DNA of 6,241 bases from NCBI GenBank assembly GCA_049974825.1, contig JBNGDJ010000123.1, positions 1-6,241 on the forward strand. Direction: 5' to 3'. The notes beneath the pieces were generated by a model, which saw only the letters and a program-made list of their open reading frames with translations, had not been told where the DNA came from and did no database searches. Positions 1-6,224 of the stretch are shown piece by piece (position 1 is the stretch's first letter; each line of letters opens with the position of its first letter). The stretch comes from JBKHDT01 sp049974825 (lineage in GTDB: Bacteria > Pseudomonadota > Gammaproteobacteria > Halothiobacillales > Halothiobacillaceae). A program made the position numbers and the translations under genes.

Positions 1-261
1 GCCGATCCCAAGATTGTCCAGATGATGCCCGCCGACGGCTGGTTCGCCGTCTACGTGGACGACGATGACGACCCGATCATCGAGCCGGTGGTCTGCTTTG
101 CGCTGGTTCAGGACCCGGACGGATTCACCGAAGTGCGACCCATGACCTGGCAAGGTACGGCGGTCGACTTTGCTGACGAGGACGAGGGGTTTGTTTCCAT
201 CGAGCACATCAGTGCCGCCATGACGGGCACAGACCTCAGCGATCCCGAGGACATGGGCTGA
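1..261 (+). CDS. Small acidic hypothetical protein, 3' portion (start lies left of the window)
   Basis: The reading frame is open from the first base and ends at TGA 259-261, giving 86 visible residues. I do not recognise a characterised family. The visible protein begins ADPKIVQMMPADGWFAVYVD. An internal ATG at 22 has no Shine-Dalgarno sequence before it, and the residues before it look like normal protein, so the true start is probably only a few codons upstream of base 1. The chain is strikingly acidic: a run of five Asp at about residues 20-24, a later DEDEG stretch, and a C-terminal DPEDMG. It has no signal peptide, membrane segment or cysteine motif. The alternation of hydrophobic and polar residues in the middle (PVVCFALVQ, TEVRPMTWQG) suggests a small beta-rich cytosolic domain; this is inference. 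It converges on tcdA, with a palindromic hairpin between them, so it belongs to a different transcription unit. Confidence 0.7.
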   Translation, partial: ADPKIVQMMPADGWFAVYVDDDDDPIIEPVVCFALVQDPDGFTEVRPMTWQGTAVDFADEDEGFVSIEHISAAMTGTDLSDPEDMG

Positions 262-313
262 GGAAGCTCAGCCGGGGTGCTCAAGATTTCCGGTTGGGGC
301 ATGGATTCCCAAA

Positions 314-341
314 GGAAACTCTGCATTCGTGCAGAGTTTCC
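314..341. repeat. Perfect 12-bp palindromic hairpin (REP-like), possible bidirectional terminator
   Basis: GGAAACTCTGCA at 314-325 pairs perfectly with TGCAGAGTTTCC at 330-341 around a four-base TTCG loop, which is itself a very stable tetraloop in RNA. The element lies between the convergent ends of the acidic hypothetical gene and tcdA. There it could stop or protect transcripts from both sides. A proper T-tract is missing: the plus strand continues CTGAAC, and the minus strand continues with only TTT. Classical rho-independent termination is therefore uncertain. The 16 bases at 310-325 recur exactly at 6225-6240, so this is a dispersed intergenic repeat rather than a one-off terminator. 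Confidence 0.75.
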
Positions 342-361
342 CTGAACAGGATGCCTGACTG

Positions 362-1111
362 TCAGGACGACCGGGGCACCTCGCGATCCAGGATCTGCCG
401 GATGATTTCCCCGGCGACCATCATGCCGAACAGGTTCGGCAGATAGCTGATTGTCCCGTTGGTGGCCCGGGGCCGTCCAGGCGCATCGGGCGAACTCACC
501 GGCGCATGCGGCAGGGGTGGTACGGGTGTCTCGGTCGAGTACACCACCGGCAGTGTCAGGGAGCCCCCTTCGGCCCGGACACGCTTGCGCAGCGCCCGGC
601 CCAGTCCACAGCCAGATACCTCCGCAAGCTGCCCGACCTGCACCTGGCGCACATCCAGTCGCCCGCCCGCACCAAGACTGCTCATGACCGGGACCGCCCG
701 TCTCTGGCAGGCAAGGACCAGCGCGGCCTTGCAAGCGACCGAATCGATACAGTCGGCCACGTGGTCAAAACGCTCCCCGGCAACCAGTCCGTCGGCATCT
801 GGCGGGGCAAGAAATGTCCCATGGACGGCCAGGCTGATGTCCGGGCGGATCGACCTCAGGCGCTCGGCCGCCACCTCGGCCTTGAGACGCCCTAGCACTT
901 CCCGGGTCGCCAGCAGTTGCCGGTTCAGGTTCGAGGCCGCAAAGGTGTCATGATCCAGCAGATCCAGATGCCCGATACCGGCCCGGCACAGGGCCTCGGC
1001 GCAGGCGCCGCCCACCCCGCCAAGGCCCGCCACCAGAACCCGCGCAGCGGCAAGTTTCGCCAGCCCGGTCTCACCCACGAGAATCCGGGTTCTTTCGTGC
1101 ATGTCGCTCAT
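362..1111 (-). CDS. tcdA: tRNA threonylcarbamoyladenosine dehydratase, TcdA/YgdL (ThiF/E1-like family)
   Basis: This 249-residue protein belongs to the ThiF/MoeB/E1 ATP-binding fold. By homology to TcdA (CsdL) it would use ATP to cyclise t6A at position 37 of ANN-decoding tRNAs to the hydantoin form ct6A in the cytosol. Visible motifs are an N-terminal ERTRILVGETGLAKL helix typical of the family, the nucleotide loop GLGGVGG at 29-35, an acidic strand end LLDHD at 51-55, SNLNRQ at 60-65, CIDSVACKAAL at 121-131, GAGGRLD at 147-153, and YSTETP at 191-196. The start is ATG 1111: GGAG sits five bases upstream, and the start overlaps the tatD stop as ATGA, so translation is probably coupled. The next in-frame ATG (1102) lacks such a signal. 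It is shorter than E. coli TcdA (about 268), mainly between the LRKRVR helix and YSTE. The family DPL stretch after the DLA position reads CGLG here. MoeB or ThiF proper is less likely because there are no CxxC zinc pairs. Confidence 0.88.
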   Translation of the reverse strand: MSDMHERTRILVGETGLAKLAAARVLVAGLGGVGGACAEALCRAGIGHLDLLDHDTFAASNLNRQLLATREVLGRLKAEVAAERLRSIRPDISLAVHGTFLAPPDADGLVAGERFDHVADCIDSVACKAALVLACQRRAVPVMSSLGAGGRLDVRQVQVGQLAEVSGCGLGRALRKRVRAEGGSLTLPVVYSTETPVPPLPHAPVSSPDAPGRPRATNGTISYLPNLFGMMVAGEIIRQILDREVPRSS

Positions 1112-1902
1112 TGTCGCTCCAATCCGAACAGTCGGGCCGCATTTTCCCACGTGCTGCCTGCCAGTGCAGCCGGTTCCTGGCCGCGCAATGCAGCCAGGCA
1201 GGCCAGTACCTCGATCAGGTATGCCGGTTCATTGCGCTCGCCGCGATAACCGGCCGGGGGCTGGTCCGGTGCATCCGTTTCCAGCAACAGGACCGATTCG
1301 GGCAATTCGGCCAGCACCGATCGCAGACGACTGGCGCGGGGGTGGGTCATGGCCCCGCCGACCCCGATCAAAAAGCCCAGTTCGATGAATGCCTGTGCCT
1401 GCTGCAGCGAACCGACAAACCCGTGAACCACGCCGCGCAGCGCCGGGCGCCTTCGCAGGTACCAGAGCAAACGATCTTCCGACTTGCGCGCGTGAAGGAT
1501 CACGGGCAAATTCTGGGACTCGGCCAGGTCGAACTGGCGCTCCAGCACCTCACGTTGCTCGCGCTCCGGCGGCATATCGGGCCCGAAGTCCAGGCCGATC
1601 TCGCCCACGGCAACGGGCCGGAGTTCGGCAGCATCCGTGACCATCAAGCGGCTGAGTGTCTCAAACCAATCCTTGCCGGCCTGCGCCAGAAACCAGGGAT
1701 GCAGCCCGCAGGCCAAGTGGACGCTCGGGGCGTCGGCAGGCAGTTCCGCCCGCAAAGCACGTTGACGCGCCCAGCCAGCCGGTTCGGTACCCACGGACAC
1801 AATGTCGGTCAAACCAGCGGCCGCGGCGCGGGCAAGGACCTGAGCTCGATCGGGATCGAACACGGGGAAGTCCAGATGACAATGGGTGTCGATCAGGGAC
1901 AT
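1108..1902 (-). CDS. yjjV: TatD-family metal-dependent hydrolase, YjjV-like
   Basis: This is a 264-residue TIM-barrel metallohydrolase of the TatD family, whose characterised members are divalent-metal 3'-5' DNA exonucleases or deoxyribonucleases acting in the cytoplasm. The full metal set is visible: DTHCH (H7, H9), VGEIGLDF (E101), ILHARK (H137), VVHGFVGS (H160) and LLETDAPD (D210), plus RNEP at 223-226. The phrases DFPVF after the HxH motif, VVHGFVGSLQQAQ, and GVGG followed by HPRAS match my memory of E. coli YjjV better than TatD or YcfH. The substrate is not shown by the sequence. ATG 1902 is chosen because it places the HxH motif at residues 7-9 as usual. A purine-rich AGAGGA lies about 13 bases upstream, rather far for a strong ribosome site. 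The reading frame stays open far upstream across motA and motB, but that extension is antisense to real genes. The gene overlaps tcdA by four bases and diverges from the stator operon. Confidence 0.9.
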   Translation of the reverse strand: MSLIDTHCHLDFPVFDPDRAQVLARAAAAGLTDIVSVGTEPAGWARQRALRAELPADAPSVHLACGLHPWFLAQAGKDWFETLSRLMVTDAAELRPVAVGEIGLDFGPDMPPEREQREVLERQFDLAESQNLPVILHARKSEDRLLWYLRRRPALRGVVHGFVGSLQQAQAFIELGFLIGVGGAMTHPRASRLRSVLAELPESVLLLETDAPDQPPAGYRGERNEPAYLIEVLACLAALRGQEPAALAGSTWENAARLFGLERQ

Positions 1903-1905
1903 AAT
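1876..1905 (+). promoter_or_regulatory. Candidate sigma70 promoter for the stator/EAL operon
   Basis: ATGACA at 1876-1881 matches five of six bases of the -35 consensus. CATAAT at 1900-1905 matches five of six of the -10 consensus, and the spacer is 18 bp. Transcription would start near 1912, giving a leader of about 27 bases before the MotA-like start at 1939. The promoter lies inside the first codons of the divergent tatD gene, and its -10 covers the tatD start codon, so expression of the two units may interfere. It is called from sequence match and position only. Confidence 0.5.
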
Positions 1906-1938
1906 CAGGCAATGATCCTCTTCAAATTCGAGCGCTGA

Positions 1939-2745
1939 ATGAACCCATCCACCCTCATCGGGATGCTCGGTGGCTTCGGTCTGGTCGTGGTGGCGGTATT
2001 CCTTTCCACGGACCACGTCACGAACTTTCTCAACGTCCCCGGCCTGCTTCTGGTGATCGGCGGCACCCTGGCGGCCACTTTCATCAGTTATCCGATGAAC
2101 GAGGTAGTGCGCGTCTTTCGCGTCTTTGCCATCGTTCTGCGCAACGAAAAACTCTATGCTGAACGCGACATCAAGGAACTGACCGAGGTCGCCAAGCTGC
2201 AGTTTCGCGGCGACATCAACCGCGCCGACCAGCGCCTGTCGAAGATTCGCAATCCCTTCCTGCGCACCGGAGTCCAGATGGTACTCGACGGGGCGAGCAC
2301 CGAAGACATCCTCACGCTGCTGCAGTGGCGCATCGCCCGGATGCGCGCACGGGAACGGGCCGAAGCGCAGGTATTCCGGACCATGGCAAGTTTCGCGCCG
2401 GCCTTCGGGATGCTCGGCACCCTGCTTGCCCTGGTCAACATGCTGTACGTATTGGATCAGGCCGCCTTCGACCAGATTGGCCAGAACATGGCGCTGGCGC
2501 TGGTGACCACGCTCTACGGCATCCTGCTGGCAAACATGTTTTTCAAGCCGGTGGCGCTCAAGCTTGAGCGTCGCACGGAACAGCGGGTCATGCTGATGAA
2601 CATGATGGTCGAAGGGGTCATGCTGATGCAGCAGCAGCGCAGCCCCGCCTTTATTCGGGAAACCCTCGAATCCTTTGTCGCCCAGAACGAGGACGAACTG
2701 CGCGACCCCGGACGCCGCAGCGCCGGCAAGGGACCGCGGGGTTGA
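1939..2745 (+). CDS. motA: MotA/PomA-like stator channel subunit (MotA/TolQ/ExbB family)
   Basis: This 268-residue inner-membrane protein has the MotA four-helix layout: helix 1 at about 4-24, helix 2 at about 33-52, a charged cytoplasmic loop of roughly 95 residues, helix 3 at about 148-170, and helix 4 at about 183-205. In the flagellar family, five such subunits surround two MotB subunits, conduct H+ or Na+, and push on the rotor through the loop. Visible family signatures are NVPGLLLVIGGTLAATFIS, a basic and acidic loop (residues 70-140), the channel helix SFAPAFGMLGTL with its conserved Pro153, and ALVTTLYGILLAN followed by KPVALKLERR. The TTLYG wording and overall length resemble PomA/MotP-type subunits more than E. 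coli MotA (295), but ion preference cannot be read safely. The start ATG 1939 has only a weak GAG six bases upstream. The MotB-like gene follows two bases after the stop. No rotor gene is in view, so a non-flagellar ExbB-like role is possible. Confidence 0.87.
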   Translation: MNPSTLIGMLGGFGLVVVAVFLSTDHVTNFLNVPGLLLVIGGTLAATFISYPMNEVVRVFRVFAIVLRNEKLYAERDIKELTEVAKLQFRGDINRADQRLSKIRNPFLRTGVQMVLDGASTEDILTLLQWRIARMRARERAEAQVFRTMASFAPAFGMLGTLLALVNMLYVLDQAAFDQIGQNMALALVTTLYGILLANMFFKPVALKLERRTEQRVMLMNMMVEGVMLMQQQRSPAFIRETLESFVAQNEDELRDPGRRSAGKGPRG

Positions 2746-2747
2746 CC

Positions 2748-3653
2748 ATGCAGCAACGATCGGATCGCGACGAAAGCGCGGACGCACAGCCGGATGATCC
2801 GCAGGGAGGCGGACGCAGCGAGCCGGTGGCCGAAGCACTGGCAAGAATGGAAACCTCGGCCCGCATGCAGGGGCGCCATCGCCCCTGGAACGAGGGCTGG
2901 GCGCACGACCATCGCGCCGAAGAAGACGATCAGGCCCTCTGGCTTCTGACGATGGTCGACCTGAAAACGCTGCTGCTGACGCTCTTTGTCGTCCTGGTGG
3001 CCTATGCTTACTACGAGCCGGACCGGTACGACGGTGCCCCCGGCATCGGTCCGGACCCGGAAAACTACCGGGCCGAAGCGGTCGGAATGCCCGAGCCGGT
3101 ACCCGCCGAGGTGCCGGTCGACAAGCCTGAGGAGGGTGAACCGGCCGATGAGCCGCCGGATGCCCCGCCGGCCGTGGAGAAAGAGCCACCGGTGGATGTG
3201 CGCGACCCGGAAGCCGAACGCCTGAGGGATGCGCTGGCCGGGATGGACGACCAGGTCGACCTGTCGGTGATCGAAGGGCAGGTGAATCTGCGCATTCGCG
3301 ACAATATCCTGTTTGCGCCGGGGGCAGCACGGCTGTCCGAAGACGGGCTGCAGCTGCTCGACGAGCTGGCCCGCCGCCTTGCCGGCCAGCCCTACCCCAT
3401 CTCGATCGAAGGGCATACCGACAATATCCCGATCCGGACGCTGCGTTTCCCCTCGAACTGGGAACTGTCGGCCAGCCGGGCCTCATCGGTTCTGCGCTAT
3501 CTGGCGAGCCGGGGCATCGATGAGACACGAATGCAAGCCGTGGGCCACGCGGACACGCAACCGATTGCCAGCAACGACACCGCCGAAGGCCGGGCGGCCA
3601 ATCGCCGGGTGGAGCTGGTCATACAAGTCAACGAGGAGCAGGTAGAGCCATGA
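2748..3653 (+). CDS. motB: MotB/PomB-like stator subunit with OmpA peptidoglycan-binding domain
   Basis: This 301-residue partner of the upstream MotA-like channel would anchor the complex to peptidoglycan. Residues 1-63 form an unusually long, hydrophilic cytoplasmic tail. A single membrane helix (about 64-89) contains the essential ion-carrying Asp71 in LLTMVDLKTLLLT. Residues 90-112 may act as the plug region. A Pro/Glu-rich linker (about 113-150) follows, then an OmpA-like domain at about 165-295 with ILFAPGAARLSEDG, EGHTDN at 221-226, NWELSASRA and NRRVEL at 285-290. Known MotB and PomB tails before the helix are usually some 15-30 residues. Lys73, two positions after the critical Asp, is a charged residue where relatives carry a small or hydrophobic one. 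ATG 2748 is preferred over an in-frame TTG at 2742 because GGGG at 2738-2741 is spaced six bases from the ATG. The gene overlaps the next one by ATGA at its stop. Confidence 0.87.
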   Translation: MQQRSDRDESADAQPDDPQGGGRSEPVAEALARMETSARMQGRHRPWNEGWAHDHRAEEDDQALWLLTMVDLKTLLLTLFVVLVAYAYYEPDRYDGAPGIGPDPENYRAEAVGMPEPVPAEVPVDKPEEGEPADEPPDAPPAVEKEPPVDVRDPEAERLRDALAGMDDQVDLSVIEGQVNLRIRDNILFAPGAARLSEDGLQLLDELARRLAGQPYPISIEGHTDNIPIRTLRFPSNWELSASRASSVLRYLASRGIDETRMQAVGHADTQPIASNDTAEGRAANRRVELVIQVNEEQVEP

Positions 3654-6208
3654 CTCGTGCCATTTACTCCCTGCCGGTACAGTTCCTTCTGATCCTGACA
3701 CTTCAGGCCGGGCTGGCCGTCTGGATGCTGGACCAGTATGACAGCCGGGTGGCCGAGGCCACGCAGCAGATGACCCGCACGGCCGGGCAGATCGAGCGCA
3801 TTTACGCGCAGATTGGCAAGCTGCGCTCGGACTTCGGCCAGTTCGACGAAGACCTGGATCGGTTCGTCGAGAATGTCTCAGGCCGTGAACGCGTCGACAC
3901 CAACGCCCTGCTGCGCCAGCTGCAGCGCCTGCGCAACCAGATCGACGGCAGCCCAGATCTTCGCAACCTTGCCGACGGCGGCAGCCGGGCGGTCGAAACC
4001 CTGCGTGGTCATCTGGCTGAACTCAACGAACGTCTTTCCGCCCTGCCCGTGAAAGTGCTCGAGGCCTCGCCGGCTGAAGCCCGAGAAATGCTCCGCACAC
4101 TGCGCCGCAGCTCGCACGCCATCCTGATCGAGGACTTTGACAACCTTGCCATCGCAGCCGGCAGCCGGCTGTCCGGCATCGGCCAGACCGCCGAGCAGGC
4201 GGTCACTGGATCGACCGCGTCGCTTGCCGGCCAGGTTCAATGGTTCATCGGTGCCCAGCTTGGGCTGATGCTGCTGGCGCTGGGGCTGTTCCAGTTCCAG
4301 CTTTCCTCCCTGTCCCGCAAGACTGGACGGCTCACCGAGGGAGAGGCCAACCAGCGCCTGGCGGCCGAGCATCGCCCAGACCAGATCGGGGCGCTGGCCC
4401 GGCAGATTGGACGTCTCGGTTCTGCACTTCATGCCCAGAACCTGGCGAACAGCAATCTCAGGAAGGAAAACCGGCAGCTGCAAAAACAGCAGCAGGAGAT
4501 TCGGCGCAGCACCCGGGACAACACCCTGGCCGAGTCCGCCTTCAACAACATCCGCGAGGCCCTGCTGATCCTGAACGCGGACAACCGTCTGCTGCGCTGC
4601 AACGGGTCCCTGCTCCGCTTGCTGGGCACCTCGCGCGAGCAAATCGAGCGGATTGATCCTGTCGAGCGTTTGACCGCAGGCAATCCCGACGAGGCCGAAC
4701 GCATACTGCGCGCGCTTGATGAAAAGGGCGAATGGTCCGGAGAGCTTGAGATCCCGCATCGAAGTGGCGAAAACCGGATCGCCATGGTCAGTGCCCGACA
4801 TGTCACAGCTCCGGACCGCAAGGAAGAGCACCGAATCTTCGTGATCAATGATGTAACCGAGGCCCGGCAGACAGAGCGGCAGTTACTCTGGGCGGCCGAA
4901 CGGGATCGCACCACGCGCCTCTACAACCGCGACGCTTTTCACAACCGGCTTGGCGGTCTGCTGGAGGAGCGCAAAGAGCGCCCGCTGATTCTGGCCATAC
5001 TCGGCTTCGACGCCCTGCGCTCAATCAGCGACGCCCTGGGCCACGACCACGGCAACCAGCTGCTGGTCTGGGCCGCCAAGCGTGTGTCGGAGCAGTTTCC
5101 GGACGCGCTGATGGCCGCGCGCACGGGCACGGACGAGTTCGCCCTGGTGATTGATCTCGACGACCCGACCAATGGTGGCCGCGAGGCGATCGAGCAACGA
5201 CTCCAACGCCTGCTGAAAGTACTTGGCGAGTCAATCCGCATCGACGGCTACACCATTGACGCGCATCCGAGTGCGGGGCAGGCCAGCTATCCGGAAGATG
5301 GCAAACAGGTGAACGACCTGGTCATGGCTGCCCAAGCTGCCCTCAGTCACGCACGTGAGCAGGGCGAGCCGCTGGCCACCTACACCGGGCATATCAAGAG
5401 CGAGGCCATGGCTCGCCTGGAAATGAAGCAGGCCCTCAAGACCGCGCTGGCCAATCGTGAAATCAAGATGTGGTACCAGCCGATGGTCTCGCTGGCCAAC
5501 GGCAAGCTGACCGGTTTTGAAGCCATGATGCGCTGGCGACGCCCGGGCCGCGAATGGCTCAAGGCTGGCGAGTTCCTGCCGTTGGCCGAGGAAGCTGGCG
5601 TACTCTCCCAGTTGAACGCCTGGGCCTTCCAGGAAGCCTGCGGCCGGTTGCGCGAGTGGTCCGATCGTCTTGGTCGTGACTTGGTCATGGCCATCAACAC
5701 GCCGCCCTATCTGCTGCTTCGCGACGGGCTCGAAGATCAGCTCTCGGAAGTGATGCGCAAATCGGGGGTCAGCCCCGGTTCCGTTGTGCTCGAAATCACC
5801 CAGACGGAACTGGATGCCAGCACCGCCGAGCTGGTGGCCGACCGGCTTGATCGCCTGGCCCACATGGGCTTCAACCTGTCGATCGACAACTTCGGCAGTG
5901 GCCACTCCGCGCTGGATGCCCTGATTCGCCTGCCCTTCTCGCGGCTGAAGGTCGATCGCTGCCTGCTTGCGCCGGTCGAAGACAATCCCGATGCCGCCCG
6001 ACTGCTGGGCTCCATTCTGCGCATGGCCCACGAGCTGGAACTCGATGCAGTGATCGAAGGCGTGGAAACAGAGGGCCAGATCCGACTGCTCCGGCAGTAT
6101 GAGGGACGCATCGCCCTGCAGGGCTACTACTTCGAGCAGCCGCAACCCGACGAATTCTGGGACGGAATCTTCATGGGTGGCGGTCAGGGTGACTACCGCC
6201 TTCCTTAG
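3650..6208 (+). CDS. Membrane HAMP-like/PAS/GGDEF/EAL protein with degenerate GGDEF and variant EAL (probable c-di-GMP receptor)
   Basis: This 852-residue protein has a membrane helix at about 9-27, a helix-rich periplasmic segment at 28-197, and a second helix at about 198-217. A short HAMP-like stretch with DQIGALARQ at 244-252, a coiled coil at about 262-290 and a PAS domain at about 296-405 follow. GGDEF (about 415-575) and EAL (about 586-840) are last. The GGDEF signature is GTDEF (493-497). The metal Asp of the usual DxD is Gly452, the substrate Asn is Ser460, the Asp of GHxxGD is Asn469, and no RxxD inhibitory site precedes the signature, so cyclase activity is unlikely. The EAL keeps Glu624, Asn683, Glu715, Asp746, Lys767, Glu803 and Gln824. 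It reads EAM, EITQ (Gln718) and DNFG (Asn747), so hydrolysis is doubtful while binding remains plausible, as in FimX or LapD. Its start overlaps the motB stop as ATGA, with AGG at 3639-3641 as ribosome site. Co-translation suggests it controls the stator; this is inferred. Confidence 0.9.
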   Translation: MTRAIYSLPVQFLLILTLQAGLAVWMLDQYDSRVAEATQQMTRTAGQIERIYAQIGKLRSDFGQFDEDLDRFVENVSGRERVDTNALLRQLQRLRNQIDGSPDLRNLADGGSRAVETLRGHLAELNERLSALPVKVLEASPAEAREMLRTLRRSSHAILIEDFDNLAIAAGSRLSGIGQTAEQAVTGSTASLAGQVQWFIGAQLGLMLLALGLFQFQLSSLSRKTGRLTEGEANQRLAAEHRPDQIGALARQIGRLGSALHAQNLANSNLRKENRQLQKQQQEIRRSTRDNTLAESAFNNIREALLILNADNRLLRCNGSLLRLLGTSREQIERIDPVERLTAGNPDEAERILRALDEKGEWSGELEIPHRSGENRIAMVSARHVTAPDRKEEHRIFVINDVTEARQTERQLLWAAERDRTTRLYNRDAFHNRLGGLLEERKERPLILAILGFDALRSISDALGHDHGNQLLVWAAKRVSEQFPDALMAARTGTDEFALVIDLDDPTNGGREAIEQRLQRLLKVLGESIRIDGYTIDAHPSAGQASYPEDGKQVNDLVMAAQAALSHAREQGEPLATYTGHIKSEAMARLEMKQALKTALANREIKMWYQPMVSLANGKLTGFEAMMRWRRPGREWLKAGEFLPLAEEAGVLSQLNAWAFQEACGRLREWSDRLGRDLVMAINTPPYLLLRDGLEDQLSEVMRKSGVSPGSVVLEITQTELDASTAELVADRLDRLAHMGFNLSIDNFGSGHSALDALIRLPFSRLKVDRCLLAPVEDNPDAARLLGSILRMAHELELDAVIEGVETEGQIRLLRQYEGRIALQGYYFEQPQPDEFWDGIFMGGGQGDYRLP

Positions 6209-6224
6209 AATTGGAGGGAGCTCA

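Noticed and set aside
354..366. Small palindrome CCTGAC-T-GTCAGG at the tcdA stop codon
   Set aside because: The six-base arms overlap the end of the coding sequence and no T-tract follows. It is too short to call an operator or terminator with confidence.
1111..1938. 275-codon plus-strand open frame antisense to tatD, ending just before the MotA-like start
   Set aside because: No domain is visible, and it lies entirely opposite a TatD protein with a full metal-binding set.
2742..2747. TTG at 2742 as the MotB-like start, overlapping the MotA-like stop
   Set aside because: ATG at 2748 has GGGG at a normal spacing of six bases, while the TTG would leave only one base after it. The difference is two residues and does not alter the call.
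1903..3528. Open minus-strand frame continuing upstream of tatD by more than 500 codons across motA and motB
   Set aside because: The translation is low-complexity Arg/Pro/Gly/His-rich text with no domain. It is antisense to two well-supported genes, and the TatD family starts right before the HxH motif at 1902. It is an effect of high GC.
1939..3653. A ZorAB-type (Zorya) anti-phage defence motor
   Set aside because: The MotA-like subunit is normal length without the long cytoplasmic tail of ZorA, and no ZorC/D/E-like helicase or nuclease follows. The third gene is a c-di-GMP-type signalling protein.
3878..4831. 317-codon minus-strand open frame antisense to the periplasmic and PAS regions
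   Set aside because: The composition (Gln/Gly/Ala-rich) has no family signature. The plus-strand frame carries membrane helices, PAS and coiled-coil features in continuous register.
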